A stretch of DNA of 64,000 nucleotides from assembly GCF_002591975.1 (NCBI RefSeq), contig NZ_NVQE01000008.1, forward strand, positions 1-64,000, written 5' to 3'. The notes beneath the pieces are model-generated. The model was not told the origin of the DNA, did not search any database, and saw nothing but the letters and a program-made list of their open reading frames with translations. Below, piece after piece: positions 26,377-35,402 of the stretch (position 1 is the stretch's first letter; the number at the start of each line of letters is the position of its first letter). Position numbers and translations under genes: made by a program. The DNA is from Mycobacterium neglectum (GTDB lineage Bacteria > Actinomycetota > Actinomycetes > Mycobacteriales > Mycobacteriaceae).

Positions 26377-27601
26377 GTCGGTAGACCTTACCGCCCTTCA
26401 TTACAAAGAATACGTCTCGTGTAACGCCGATATCGGCCAGCGGATCTCCTGGGACGGCAATGATGTCCGCGAGGCACCCCTCGGCGATGCGGCCGAGGTC
26501 CGGCTTGTTGATCAGATCGGCGGCGACCACAGTGGCCGCTCGCAGCACTGCCGCGGGCGGCATGCCCCAGTCGACGAGGGTGACGAGTTCATCGGCGTTA
26601 CGGCCGTGGGGGATCGCCGGAGCATCGGAACCGACGGCGATCTTAACGCCGGCCTCGTATGCCGCCTTGATCGACGTACGAGCCTTGGGGAACATCTCGG
26701 CGGCCTTGTCCTGCAGCTCCTTTGGCGCCTTCGACACGTCCATCGCCTCGGCCAATCGGCGGGTGGTCACCAGCCATCGGTCGTTGTCGACCAGCATCTG
26801 GATCGCCTCGTCGTCCATCAGGAAGCCGTGCTCGATGCAGTCGATGCCGCATGCCACGGCGTGCTTGACCGCTTCCGCACCGTGGGTGTGCGCCGCTACC
26901 CGCAGGCCGCGCCGGTGGGCCTCATCGACGATCGCCCGCAGTTCCTCGTCCGAATAGTGCTGCGCGCCGGCCTCTCCGGTCATCGACATCACGCCGCCAG
27001 AAACGCAGACCTTGATCAGCTGTGCGCCGTGCTTGATCTGATAGCGCACCGCTTTGCGGATCTCGTCGACGCCGTTGGCGATGCCCTCTTCGATCGTCAG
27101 CTCCAATGCCCCCGGCATGAACGCGGCGAACATCGTCGGGTCAAGGTGCCCACCCGTCGGCGTGATCGCGTGGCCGGCGGGAACGACTCGTGGTCCGTCG
27201 ACCAGGCCCGCTTCGATGGCGCGCGACAGTGCGACGTCCAGGAGATAGCCGCCGGTCTTGACGAACAGGCCGAGGTTGCGGACGGTCGTGAAGCCAGCGC
27301 GCAGTGTGCGACGGGCGTTGCCGATCGACCGAATCGTCCTGGTGGGCGGGTCATCCTGGACCTGGGACAGGCCCGGCGTCTCGCCGCGCCCACCCATGAA
27401 CAGGTTGACCTCCATGTCCATCAGGCCGGGGAGCAGGATCGCATCACCGAGATCGATGACGGTCGAACCCTCCGGCGCATCGCCACCAATGCCGACGATC
27501 ACGCCGTCGGCGACGTGAACGACTGCGGGCCGGACGATCTCGCCGGCGTCGACGTCGACATAACCCGCGGCTTTGACGGTCAGTGTCGTGGGAGAGGCCA
27601 C
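26360..27601 (-). CDS. Amidohydrolase-superfamily protein with altered HxH motif
   Basis: 413 aa, imidazolonepropionase/prolidase-like amidohydrolase fold with a small N-terminal beta domain. The usual metal motif HxH after PGLxD is replaced: the sequence reads LPGLMDMEVNL, placing E64 and N66 there. K197 (likely carboxylated lysine), H238, H258 and D326 are kept. The paralogue at 55963 shows the same change, so it is not an error. GTG at 27601 lies 2 bases after the small-protein gene; the frame is open to 27883, which would overlap that gene. It probably acts after the Rieske oxygenase. Substrate unknown. Confidence 0.87.
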   Translation of the reverse strand: MASPTTLTVKAAGYVDVDAGEIVRPAVVHVADGVIVGIGGDAPEGSTVIDLGDAILLPGLMDMEVNLFMGGRGETPGLSQVQDDPPTRTIRSIGNARRTLRAGFTTVRNLGLFVKTGGYLLDVALSRAIEAGLVDGPRVVPAGHAITPTGGHLDPTMFAAFMPGALELTIEEGIANGVDEIRKAVRYQIKHGAQLIKVCVSGGVMSMTGEAGAQHYSDEELRAIVDEAHRRGLRVAAHTHGAEAVKHAVACGIDCIEHGFLMDDEAIQMLVDNDRWLVTTRRLAEAMDVSKAPKELQDKAAEMFPKARTSIKAAYEAGVKIAVGSDAPAIPHGRNADELVTLVDWGMPPAAVLRAATVVAADLINKPDLGRIAEGCLADIIAVPGDPLADIGVTRDVFFVMKGGKVYRHDQSN

Positions 27602-27603
27602 GC

Positions 27604-27933
27604 CTAGACCACCGGCTCCTTGATCAGCTTGATGTAGGCCGCACCGCTGTCGAGTACGCGCGGCTGTTTCCACACCTCGATCGGGAAGCTCACCATCACG
27701 ATTGACTGTCCCAGATGGACCAACGCCTTGGCGTCGTCCGGCATACCCGCGAGCGGGAACCGGGCATCGACGTAGACCATGATGTCCTCGAGCCGCTTCA
27801 TCCCGGCGTCGTAGAGCTCCTGCATTTCGTCCATCGTCGAGTTGAGGCGCTTCTGGTAGCGCTCCTCCTCGGTGGGCAGGCACCAGTCGCTGAACCGTTC
27901 GAGATCGGCGAATTCCTCGGGCAGCTTAGACAT
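27604..27933 (-). CDS. Small Rieske-associated protein (uncharacterised)
   Basis: 109 aa, no domain that I recognise. Conserved features shared with the proteins at 55625 and 60842 are LPxEFAxLExxxxWCLxTExER near the N-terminus, a Met-Glu helix, DxxPLxxxPDDA in the middle, and a hydrophobic segment around SIVMVSFPIEVWKQP. No signal peptide or membrane span; likely an all-helical soluble protein. Overlaps the end of the Rieske gene by 8 bases and precedes the amidohydrolase by 2 bases. A small subunit, chaperone or electron-transfer helper of the oxygenase is an inference from its constant position. Confidence 0.85.
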   Translation of the reverse strand: MSKLPEEFADLERFSDWCLPTEEERYQKRLNSTMDEMQELYDAGMKRLEDIMVYVDARFPLAGMPDDAKALVHLGQSIVMVSFPIEVWKQPRVLDSGAAYIKLIKEPVV

Positions 27934-29260
27934 TCGCTGACTCCTTCTCGCTGGCGGCGTGCTTGCCGTTCGTTCCGTTGCCGTTGGCGAGGGCGGCCTT
28001 GTAGCGGTCCACGTACTGATGGGCGGTCATGTGCAGGTGGCGTAGCAGGATTTCCTGGTCGCACAGCGGGAACTCGGTGACGGCGCGGGTGCCGATCTGC
28101 GTCTGCGTCGCCTCCAGAGTGTTCGCGTCTTGGAACGCGTACTCCTTGAACGTCACCGCAGCCAGCTCCTGAGAGAGCCGTTCGCGCAGGTTCTTCGGCG
28201 GCACGAAGTACAGGTCGGCCTCGAAGATGTGCGAGTCGACGCTGGTCGGCCAGTAGTTGTACGTCAGGTACCAGCCCGGCGCCCAGAACAGCAGCGTCCA
28301 GTTCGGGAAGAACTCAAAAGAGTCTGTCCCCCAGGTCTTGTGCCGACCCGGGTTGATGGCGGGTGGCAACTCGTCGGGCAGGATCCCGTCGATGTCCGGT
28401 CGGTCCCACGGCCCGAACAGACCGCTGTGCAGGATCTGCTCGATGGGCTTGACCATGTTGATGTCCTTCGGCGGGGACATGCCGCCCCACGACGACACCA
28501 TCGAATGATCGCCCTTGATGTCGTAGGCCAGTGCTTCGAAGCCGAACTTGGCCAGCTTCTCGGCCTCCTCCTTCTCCGCCTGTTTCATGTGCAGGATCGG
28601 CGCATGGTAGAACTCGGTGAACGCGTCGATGAACAGTTTCCAATTGGCTTTGACCTCCGAGCGGTAGCTGTAGTGCTCGGTCATCTCGTGGAACGGGTAT
28701 CCCTTCAGGCCCTCCCCGAACTCGCCGAGGTAGTCCACCAGCGGCTCGGCGTCGTCGTCGAAGTTGACGAAGATGAAACCTTCCCAGACCTCGCAGCGCA
28801 CCGACTTCAGCGGGTAGTCCGCCTTGTCGACGTCGAAGAACTCGCCCTCCTGCTGGATGAACGTGAGGTCACCTTTGAGGTCGTAGCGCCAGGCGTGGTA
28901 CTTGCAGACGAACTGACGGCAGGTGCCCGAGACCTCTTCGCCCGGATAGTCGTTCCATACCAGCTTGTTACCGCGGTGGCGGCACATGTTGTAGAAGGCG
29001 CGAATGGTGCCGTCCTTGTCCTTGTTGACGATGATGGACGTGCCGGGGCCGACAGAGGGCATCTCGCGGGTGAAGTAACTGCCCGTCCTGGGCAGCTGTT
29101 CGACGCGCCCGAGGTGTAGCCAGGTCTTGCGGAAGATGGCCTGCTGTTCAAGCTTCCAGTGCTCGGGGTCGATCGAGTCGGTGTAGTCGACCGGAGCGGT
29201 CCCCAGTTCCGGCCAGTTCTCGGTCCAGCTGCCTACATCCGGCTTCTTGAAAAACGCCAC
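27926..29260 (-). CDS. Rieske non-heme iron oxygenase, alpha subunit-like (copy I)
   Basis: 444 aa ring-hydroxylating oxygenase. The Rieske cluster ligands are C93, H95, C119 and H122; the spacing between the two pairs is 23 residues, longer than the usual 16-17, and an extra Cys (C114) lies in the loop. Mononuclear iron histidines H219 and H224 follow D212. The C-terminal tail is rich in Asn and Gly. GTG at 29260 has AGGAGAGG upstream; the open extension overlaps the CMD gene. It needs a reductase, perhaps the one at 57755. It heads the small protein and amidohydrolase in the operon. Confidence 0.93.
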   Translation of the reverse strand: MAFFKKPDVGSWTENWPELGTAPVDYTDSIDPEHWKLEQQAIFRKTWLHLGRVEQLPRTGSYFTREMPSVGPGTSIIVNKDKDGTIRAFYNMCRHRGNKLVWNDYPGEEVSGTCRQFVCKYHAWRYDLKGDLTFIQQEGEFFDVDKADYPLKSVRCEVWEGFIFVNFDDDAEPLVDYLGEFGEGLKGYPFHEMTEHYSYRSEVKANWKLFIDAFTEFYHAPILHMKQAEKEEAEKLAKFGFEALAYDIKGDHSMVSSWGGMSPPKDINMVKPIEQILHSGLFGPWDRPDIDGILPDELPPAINPGRHKTWGTDSFEFFPNWTLLFWAPGWYLTYNYWPTSVDSHIFEADLYFVPPKNLRERLSQELAAVTFKEYAFQDANTLEATQTQIGTRAVTEFPLCDQEILLRHLHMTAHQYVDRYKAALANGNGTNGKHAASEKESANV

Positions 29261-29265
29261 GGTGG

Positions 29266-29844
29266 TTACCTCTCCTCGTCGGGTTCGACGCCAAAAGTGT
29301 TGATGGCCATGGCGAGTGCGCCATAGCAGCCGATCGTGAAGACGAGATCCATCCGTTGGCGCTCGTCGAGGTGCTCCGAGAGCGTCGCCCATGTCGCGGC
29401 GGAGACCTCTGACTGGTCTTCGAGTTCGTCAACGGCGGCAAGGACGGCGCGGTCGAGTTCGTCGACGGCTTCGCCGCGCTGGATGCCGTCGATGAGCTCA
29501 TCGCTGAGGCCGGCCTCGCCGCCCATGCGGACGTGGTGGCGCCATTCGTACTCGCAGTTGCGCCGATGCGCGACGCGCAGGACCGCGAGCTCGCGCAACC
29601 GGTCGGGCAGCGGCGAGCTGAACATCAGATGGTTGTTGAAGCGAAGGAAGGACCTGGTCAGCTTGGGGTGGCGGACGAGCGTCGCGAGCAGATTGCCCGC
29701 CGCCTCCGGGTTGCGCCGCTCCGGGGGCAGCATGCCGGACAACGCGTGGTCGACGGCGTCATCCCACTGGTCCGCGGGGAGCGGGGGCACACGCACCGGG
29801 CGCTTCCTCTCGTTCACGAGAATCAGGTTCTCATATTTCGCCAA
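29266..29844 (-). CDS. Carboxymuconolactone decarboxylase (CMD/AhpD-like) family protein
   Basis: 192 aa helical CMD-family protein. The core LRELAVLRVAHRRNCEYEWRHH matches in short pieces (LRELAVLRVAH; NCEYEWRHHV); the single Cys where AhpD has CxxC argues against peroxidase activity. First gene of the minus-strand catabolic operon, 5 bases before the Rieske gene. Start uncertain: TTG at 29844 has AGGAAAGGTGG upstream; TTG at 29874 or GTG at 29817 are alternatives. Likely acts on a ring-derived lactone or hydroxy acid; not provable here. Confidence 0.82.
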   Translation of the reverse strand: MAKYENLILVNERKRPVRVPPLPADQWDDAVDHALSGMLPPERRNPEAAGNLLATLVRHPKLTRSFLRFNNHLMFSSPLPDRLRELAVLRVAHRRNCEYEWRHHVRMGGEAGLSDELIDGIQRGEAVDELDRAVLAAVDELEDQSEVSAATWATLSEHLDERQRMDLVFTIGCYGALAMAINTFGVEPDEER

Positions 29845-30000
29845 TAGATTTCCACCTTTCCTTTGGATGGTCAATCCCGATCGATAGATGTGCCGGTCAG
29901 TGGGCTGTCACTTGGGCCCAACGCTGCTGCAAGAAGGCCATGCGGGCGTTTCCGGACATTGATTCTCGTCGCAAGAGAAGCTAGTTTCCTTAGATAGAGA

Positions 30001-30026
30001 ACACCACTGGGTAACTAGTGTGGTGT
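30001..30026. promoter_or_regulatory. Inverted repeat in divergent promoter region
   Basis: ACACCAC (30001-30007) and GTGGTGT (30020-30026) are perfect arms with a 12-base spacer. They lie in the 223-base gap between the CMD-Rieske operon and the amidohydrolase at 30068. A second short repeat, TTCTC/GAGAA, lies near 29963-29979. Apart from these the gap shows nothing gene-like. Confidence 0.4.
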
Positions 30027-30067
30027 CAGTGTCGTATCGCACATGACTTCGATGAGAGGGAACAGGC

Positions 30068-31363
30068 GTGAATAAAGAAGACATGATCCTGATCAGCGTT
30101 GATGATCACATCGTCGAGCCGCCCGACATGTTCAAAAATCATCTGCAGAAGAAGTATCTGGATGAGGCGCCGCGGTTGGTGCACAACCCCGATGGCAGCG
30201 ATACCTGGCAGTTCCGCGACATTGTGATCCCGAACGTGGCATTGAATGCGGTGGCCGGCCGGCCCAAGGAGGAGTACGGCCTGGAGCCGCAGGGGCTCGA
30301 CGAGATCCGGCCGGGCTGTTACAAGGTCGATGAGCGGGTCAAGGACATGAACGCCGGCGGCATTTTGGGTTCGATGTGTTTTCCGTCGTTTCCCGGGTTC
30401 GCGGGGCGGTTGTTCGCCACCGAGGACCAAGAGTTCAGCTTGGCGCTGGTGCAGGCCTACAACGACTGGCATGTCGAGGAGTGGTGTGGGGCTTACCCGG
30501 CCCGGTTCATTCCGATGACGTTGCCGGTGATCTGGGATGCCGAAGCCTGCGCGGCCGAGATCCGGCGCAACGCCAAACGCGGCGTGCACTCGTTGACGTT
30601 CAGCGAGAACCCCTCGGCGATGGGGTATCCGTCCTTCCACGATTTCGATTACTGGAAGCCGATGTGGGATGCCCTGGTTGACACCGACACGGTGCTCAAC
30701 GTGCACATCGGGTCCTCGGGCCGGTTGGCGATCACCGCGCCGGATGCGCCGATGGACGTGATGATCACCCTGCAGCCGATGAACATCGTGCAGGCCGCCG
30801 CGGATCTGTTGTGGAGCCGGCCGATCAAGGAGTACCCGGATCTGAAGATCGCCCTGTCCGAGGGTGGCACCGGCTGGATTCCGTACTTCCTGGAGCGTGC
30901 TGATCGCACCTATGAGATGCATTCGACGTGGACCGGTCAGGATTTCGGCAAGCAGAAGCCCTCTGAAGTGTTCCGCGATCACTTCCTGACGTGTTTCATC
31001 TCCGATCATGTCGGTGTGCAGCTGCGCAACGACGTCGGGATCGACAACATCTGCTGGGAAGCCGACTACCCGCACTCTGACTCGATGTGGCCCGGTGCCC
31101 CCGAGCAACTCGACGAGGTCCTCAAAGAGCACAACGTCACCGACGTCGAGATCAACAAGATGACCTACGAGAACGCCATGCGCTGGTATCACTGGGACCC
31201 GTTCACCCACATCACCAAAGAACAAGCCACCGTCGGAGCCCTGCGCAAAGCCGCCGAAGGCCACGACGTCAGCACCCAGGCGCTTTCGAAGAAGGAGAAG
31301 ACGGGCGCCAACTTCGCCGACTTCGCGGCGAACGCCAAGGAACTGACCGGCAACAAGGACTGA
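30068..31363 (+). CDS. Amidohydrolase-2 family metal-dependent hydrolase
   Basis: 431 aa ACMSD-like amidohydrolase of the type common in mycobacteria. The N-terminal SVDDHIVEPPDMF carries the first metal ligands, VHIGSSGR lies mid-protein, and EADYPHSDSMWPG contributes the final aspartate. Probably cleaves or decarboxylates a carboxylated intermediate. GTG start with GAGAGGGAA upstream. It is followed by a strong perfect hairpin, so it may be a single-gene transcript. Divergent from the Rieske operon, whose product could be its substrate. Confidence 0.9.
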   Translation: MNKEDMILISVDDHIVEPPDMFKNHLQKKYLDEAPRLVHNPDGSDTWQFRDIVIPNVALNAVAGRPKEEYGLEPQGLDEIRPGCYKVDERVKDMNAGGILGSMCFPSFPGFAGRLFATEDQEFSLALVQAYNDWHVEEWCGAYPARFIPMTLPVIWDAEACAAEIRRNAKRGVHSLTFSENPSAMGYPSFHDFDYWKPMWDALVDTDTVLNVHIGSSGRLAITAPDAPMDVMITLQPMNIVQAAADLLWSRPIKEYPDLKIALSEGGTGWIPYFLERADRTYEMHSTWTGQDFGKQKPSEVFRDHFLTCFISDHVGVQLRNDVGIDNICWEADYPHSDSMWPGAPEQLDEVLKEHNVTDVEINKMTYENAMRWYHWDPFTHITKEQATVGALRKAAEGHDVSTQALSKKEKTGANFADFAANAKELTGNKD

Positions 31364-31369
31364 GTCTTT

Positions 31370-31422
31370 GCGATTTCGGCGTGCCTGGTAACGCTCAGCG
31401 AGACCCAGCACGCCGAAATCGC
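31370..31422. terminator. Perfect 15-bp inverted repeat, probable terminator
   Basis: GCGATTTCGGCGTGC (31370-31384) and GCACGCCGAAATCGC (31408-31422) are perfectly complementary with a 23-base loop. It begins 6 bases past the amidohydrolase stop and ends 20 bases before the next start codon. Related in sequence to the element at 37733. Confidence 0.65.
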
Positions 31423-31442
31423 CGTGCAATAGAGGAGAACAC

Positions 31443-32621
31443 GTGGCCGGGGGTATGAGTTTCGAGCTGACCGAGGATCAGCAGATCATCCGGAAGTCCG
31501 TCGCGGAGCTGTGCAGCAGGTTCGACGACGAGTACTGGATGAAAAAGGATCTGGCGCACGAATTCCCGCAGGAGTTCTACGACGCAATCTCTTCCGGCGG
31601 CTGGCTGGGTATGACCATCCCCGAGGAGTACGGCGGGCACGGGCTTGGCATCACCGAGGCGACCCTGTTGCTGGAGGAGGTCGCTCGATCGGGTGCGGCG
31701 ATGAACGGCGCCAGCGCCATCCACCTCACGATCTTCGGGATGCAGCCCGTCGTCAAGCATGGCTCCGACGAACTCAAGGCCGCGACGCTGCCGCGCATCG
31801 TCAACGGTGATCTGCACGTGTGCTTCGGTGTCACCGAACCCGGTGCGGGACTGGATACCTCGCGCATAACCACCTTTGCCAAACGCGAGGGTGACAACTA
31901 CCGCATCAACGGCCGCAAGGTGTGGATCTCCAAGGCGCAGGAATCGGAGAAGATTCTTCTTCTCACCCGCACCACGCCGTTCGATCAGGTCACCAAGAAG
32001 ACCGACGGGATGACACTCTTCCTGACCGATCTGGATCGCGACCACGTCGACATCCGGCCGATCAAGAAGATGGGCCGAAATGCCGTGAGCTCCAACGAGG
32101 TCTTCATCGACGACCTCATCGTCTCGGAGAAAGACCGTGTCGGTGAGGAAGGCAAGGGGTTCAAGTACATCCTCGACGGGCTGAACCCTGAACGAATGCT
32201 CATCGCGGCGGAGGCGCTGGGCATCGGACGGGTGGCGTTGGAGAAGGCCGTGAAATACGGCAATGAGCGCATCGTCTTCGACCGTCCGATCGGCATGAAC
32301 CAGGGATTGCAGTTCCCGCTTGCCGATTCGTTGGCGCGCCTGGATGCCGCCGAACTCGTGCTGCGCAAGGCCTCGTGGCTCTATGACAACGGGAAGCCCT
32401 GCGGGCGCGAGGCGAATACCGCCAAATACCTTTGTGCCGATGCTGGATTCGGTGCCGCGGACCGTGCCCTGCAGCTGCACGGCGGCATGGGCTATTCCGA
32501 GGAGTACCACGTGTCGCGGTACTTCCGTGAGTCGCGGCTGATGAAGATCGCGCCCGTCAGCCAGGAGATGATCCTGAATTTCCTGGGCGAGCACGTCCTC
32601 GGAATGCCAAGGAGCTACTGA
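31443..32621 (+). CDS. Acyl-CoA dehydrogenase
   Basis: 392 aa ACAD. FGVTEPGAGLDTSRI and INGRKVWISKAQESEK form the FAD site; LQLHGGMGYSEEYHVSRYFRE (its two halves LQLHGGMGYSE and EYHVSRYF) marks the C-terminal domain. First gene of a six-gene beta-oxidation run. GTG at 31443 has GAGGAG at good spacing; the ATG at 31455 is an alternative. Catalyses acyl-CoA to enoyl-CoA oxidation, substrate unknown. Next gene overlaps its stop as TGATG. Confidence 0.92.
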   Translation: MAGGMSFELTEDQQIIRKSVAELCSRFDDEYWMKKDLAHEFPQEFYDAISSGGWLGMTIPEEYGGHGLGITEATLLLEEVARSGAAMNGASAIHLTIFGMQPVVKHGSDELKAATLPRIVNGDLHVCFGVTEPGAGLDTSRITTFAKREGDNYRINGRKVWISKAQESEKILLLTRTTPFDQVTKKTDGMTLFLTDLDRDHVDIRPIKKMGRNAVSSNEVFIDDLIVSEKDRVGEEGKGFKYILDGLNPERMLIAAEALGIGRVALEKAVKYGNERIVFDRPIGMNQGLQFPLADSLARLDAAELVLRKASWLYDNGKPCGREANTAKYLCADAGFGAADRALQLHGGMGYSEEYHVSRYFRESRLMKIAPVSQEMILNFLGEHVLGMPRSY

Positions 32622-33385
32622 TGCCGAACTATTTCGACCTGACCGGTCGTGCGGCGCTGGTTACCGGCGCGGGCGCGGGCGGTGGCATCGGGGCGGCGGT
32701 GGCGGCGGCACTGGCTGACGCGGGCGCCGCGGTCCTGGTAACTGACATCGATGCGGACGCGGCATCGGCTGTGGCGGAACGCATCCGGGCGAATGGCGGC
32801 AAGGCCGACTCGTGCGCGCTGGACGTGAGTGATCGAGGCGCCGCGGACGCGGCGGCCGCGCAAGCCGCGGGGCTCGGCGGGGGAGCGCTGCACATCCTGG
32901 TGAACAACGCCGGTGTGACGTCGCCCGCGATGTTCGGCAAGCTGACGGACGAGACATTCCGGTTGACGTTCGACATTCACGTCATGGGCACGTTCCACTG
33001 CACCCAGGCCGCATTGCCGCACATTCCGACGGACGGCACCGGCCGCATCATCAACGTGACGTCGGCGGCGGGCCTCACCGGAACTCTCGGTCAAGTCAAC
33101 TATTCCGCGGCGAAGGCCGGCCTCATCGGCTTCACGAAATCACTCGCTCGCGAACTGGCCTCGAAGAACATCATGGTGAACGCCCTTGCACCGCTTGCTG
33201 CGACGCCCATGACGGAGACAATCCGCACCAACGAGAAGTTCGCGGCCAACATGATGAACCGGATTCCGCTGAAGCGATGGGCCGGGCCCGAGGAGGTCGC
33301 AGGCGCATTCGTCTTCATGGCTTCCGACGCGGCGTCATACATCACCGGGCAGGTGCTGCCGGTCGACGGCGGCATGGTTATGTAG
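32621..33385 (+). CDS. SDR family oxidoreductase (FabG-like)
   Basis: 254 aa classical SDR: VTGAGAGGGIG at the cofactor site, VNNAGVTSP, catalytic serine in VTSAAGL, YSAAK, and terminal GQVLPVDGGMVM. Placed inside a beta-oxidation operon, it most simply oxidises a 3-hydroxyacyl-CoA, but it could instead act on a ring alcohol. ATG overlaps the ACAD stop by one base. Confidence 0.9.
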   Translation: MPNYFDLTGRAALVTGAGAGGGIGAAVAAALADAGAAVLVTDIDADAASAVAERIRANGGKADSCALDVSDRGAADAAAAQAAGLGGGALHILVNNAGVTSPAMFGKLTDETFRLTFDIHVMGTFHCTQAALPHIPTDGTGRIINVTSAAGLTGTLGQVNYSAAKAGLIGFTKSLARELASKNIMVNALAPLAATPMTETIRTNEKFAANMMNRIPLKRWAGPEEVAGAFVFMASDAASYITGQVLPVDGGMVM

Positions 33386-33389
33386 CCAC

Positions 33390-34604
33390 ATGAATGCGCC
33401 GTTGGCGGGCGTGACCGTCGTCGCGATGGAGCAGGCTGTCGCCGCCCCGATGTGTACCCGCGTGCTCGCCGATTTCGGGGCGCGCGTGATCAAGGTGGAG
33501 AACCCCAACGGCGGCGACTTCGCCCGCGCCTACGACGACGTCGTGAACGGTCCGGGGGGCCTCGCCGCCCACTTCGTGTGGTGCAACCGGGGCAAGGAGT
33601 CGGTCACTCTCAACACAAAATCGCCGCAGGGCTTGGAACTGCTGCACCGGCTGCTCGACAAGGCCGATGCGTTCGTCTCCAACCTTGCACCGGGATCCAC
33701 GGCCAGGATGGGCATCTCCGCCGCCGACCTCACGCAACGTCACCCCAACGTCATTCCCGTAGAGATCGACGGCTACGGACCGGGCGGACCCATTTCCCAC
33801 AAGCGCGCGTACGACCTTCTCGTGCAAGCGGAATCGGGGTCATGTGCCATCACCGGCTATCCCGGAATGCCCGCCAAGCCTGGGCCCGCGATGGCGGATT
33901 TCACGACGGGCCTCTACGCCGCGATCTCGATCCTCGCGCTGTTGTTCGCGCGGGGAAATCGCTCAGCGGGCGGCGTGGCACCTTCGGTCGAGCTGAGCCT
34001 GTTCGACGTGATGACCGACGTCATGGGCTACGCGCTGACCTACACCCAGCACTCGGGGATCGACCAGCAGCCCCTTGGCGTCGGATCACCCGCCGTGGCG
34101 CCCTACGGCGCGTTTCGGACCCGCGACGGTCAGACGGTGGTGCTCGGGACAACGAACGACCGCGAGTGGCAGCGGGTCGCCACGGAGATCATCGATCGGC
34201 CGGACCTGGCCGACGATCCGCGGTTCGCCACCAACCCAGGGCGCTGCGAGCACAGAGAGATCCTGGACGACGCCATCGGATCCTGGTGTGCGCAGCATGA
34301 TCTCGCGGATATCCAGAAGACTGCCGATGCCGCGGGCATCGGTAACTCGCGCTACAACCTGCCGAGCGAAGTGGTGGTCCATCCTCAATTGACCGCGCGC
34401 GATAGATGGCGCACGGTAGGCACATCGGCGGGCGACATCCAGGCATTGCGTCCGCCGCCGGTGATCAGTGGATTCGAACAGCCGATGGGTGCGGTGCCGG
34501 GGTTGGGTGAGCACACGGACACCGTCCTCGGTGAATTGGGCCTGACCACGGAAGAACTCAGCAGGCTTCGGGCTGACGGCGTGATCGGGCCGACGTACTC
34601 ATGA
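33390..34604 (+). CDS. CaiB/BaiF (class III) CoA-transferase
   Basis: 404 aa single-domain class III CoA-transferase. MEQAVAAPMCTRVLADFGARV begins the family N-terminus (MEQAVAAPMC), NTKSPQGLELL follows, and the catalytic aspartate lies in PAMADFTTGLYA. It transfers CoA to an acid entering the pathway. Compare the fused version at 4552, where one of two active sites is lost. ATG start 4 bases after the SDR; its stop overlaps the crotonase start as ATGA. Confidence 0.92.
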   Translation: MNAPLAGVTVVAMEQAVAAPMCTRVLADFGARVIKVENPNGGDFARAYDDVVNGPGGLAAHFVWCNRGKESVTLNTKSPQGLELLHRLLDKADAFVSNLAPGSTARMGISAADLTQRHPNVIPVEIDGYGPGGPISHKRAYDLLVQAESGSCAITGYPGMPAKPGPAMADFTTGLYAAISILALLFARGNRSAGGVAPSVELSLFDVMTDVMGYALTYTQHSGIDQQPLGVGSPAVAPYGAFRTRDGQTVVLGTTNDREWQRVATEIIDRPDLADDPRFATNPGRCEHREILDDAIGSWCAQHDLADIQKTADAAGIGNSRYNLPSEVVVHPQLTARDRWRTVGTSAGDIQALRPPPVISGFEQPMGAVPGLGEHTDTVLGELGLTTEELSRLRADGVIGPTYS

Positions 34605-35398
34605 GCTCAGAACAAATGTTGCTCATCTTCGACGACGCGGGCGTTCGGACGCTCACGCTGAATCGGCCCGATCGCAAGAACGCGATCAACCCACAGCTGT
34701 GGGAGGAGCTGGCCGACGCCCTGCGCGACGCCGCGCGAGACACTGAGTTGCGGGCGCTGGTGATCACCGGGGCGGGCGGTGCGTTCTGCTCCGGAGCCGA
34801 CATCTCCACGGGCGAGGACATTCATCCCCGGCACAAGCTGCGCCGACTCACCGAGGTGGCGCTCGCACTGCACGAACTCACCGTTCCGACCGTTGCGAAG
34901 GTGACCGGTGTGGCTGTCGGCGCGGGCTGGAACCTCGCCCTCGGTTGTGACCTCGTGGTGGCGACGCCCGAGTCGCGGTTCTGCCAGATCTTCTCGAAGC
35001 GGGGCTTGTCGGTCGATCTCGGCGGGTCGTGGCTGTTGCCCAAGCTCGTGGGTCTGCAGCAGGCCAAGCGGCTAGTGCTGCTGGCCGACATGATCGATGC
35101 GGAAGAGGCGCGGTCGCTGGGTTTGGTGACGTGGATCAAGGCGGCCGATGAGATCGATGCGTTCGTCACCGAACTTGCGGGCCGCCTGGCGGCGGGCCCG
35201 CCTGTCGCGCTGGCGCAGAGCAAGGCCCTGCTCAACGACGGCGCCGTCGTGACATTGCGCGAAGCGCTGGCGAACGAGGCCCGCGCGCAACCGGGCAACT
35301 TCGCCACAGCAGACTCAACGGAGGCCTACGCGGCGTTCGCGCAGAAGCGCGACGCGGCGTTCACTGGTCGATGGGCCGTGCCGCCCAGATCGGAGTAG
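34601..35398 (+). CDS. Enoyl-CoA hydratase/isomerase (PaaG-like crotonase)
   Basis: 265 aa crotonase. LTLNRPDRKNAINPQLW and FCSGADISTGED form the CoA-binding/oxyanion region. The second active-site region reads KRGLSVDLGGSWLLPKLVG, the pattern of PaaG-type isomerases in which an aspartate replaces the hydratase glutamate; the first glutamate is Asn. An enoyl-CoA isomerase role is therefore more likely than hydration. Overlaps the CoA-transferase (ATGA) and precedes the thiolase by 4 bases. Confidence 0.9.
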   Translation: MSSEQMLLIFDDAGVRTLTLNRPDRKNAINPQLWEELADALRDAARDTELRALVITGAGGAFCSGADISTGEDIHPRHKLRRLTEVALALHELTVPTVAKVTGVAVGAGWNLALGCDLVVATPESRFCQIFSKRGLSVDLGGSWLLPKLVGLQQAKRLVLLADMIDAEEARSLGLVTWIKAADEIDAFVTELAGRLAAGPPVALAQSKALLNDGAVVTLREALANEARAQPGNFATADSTEAYAAFAQKRDAAFTGRWAVPPRSE

Positions 35399-35402
35399 CA
35401 AG

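Noticed and set aside
29845..30067. Possible small gene or RNA in the longest intergenic gap
   Set aside because: No open frame with a ribosome site and no convincing RNA fold; only short inverted repeats fitting a divergent promoter.
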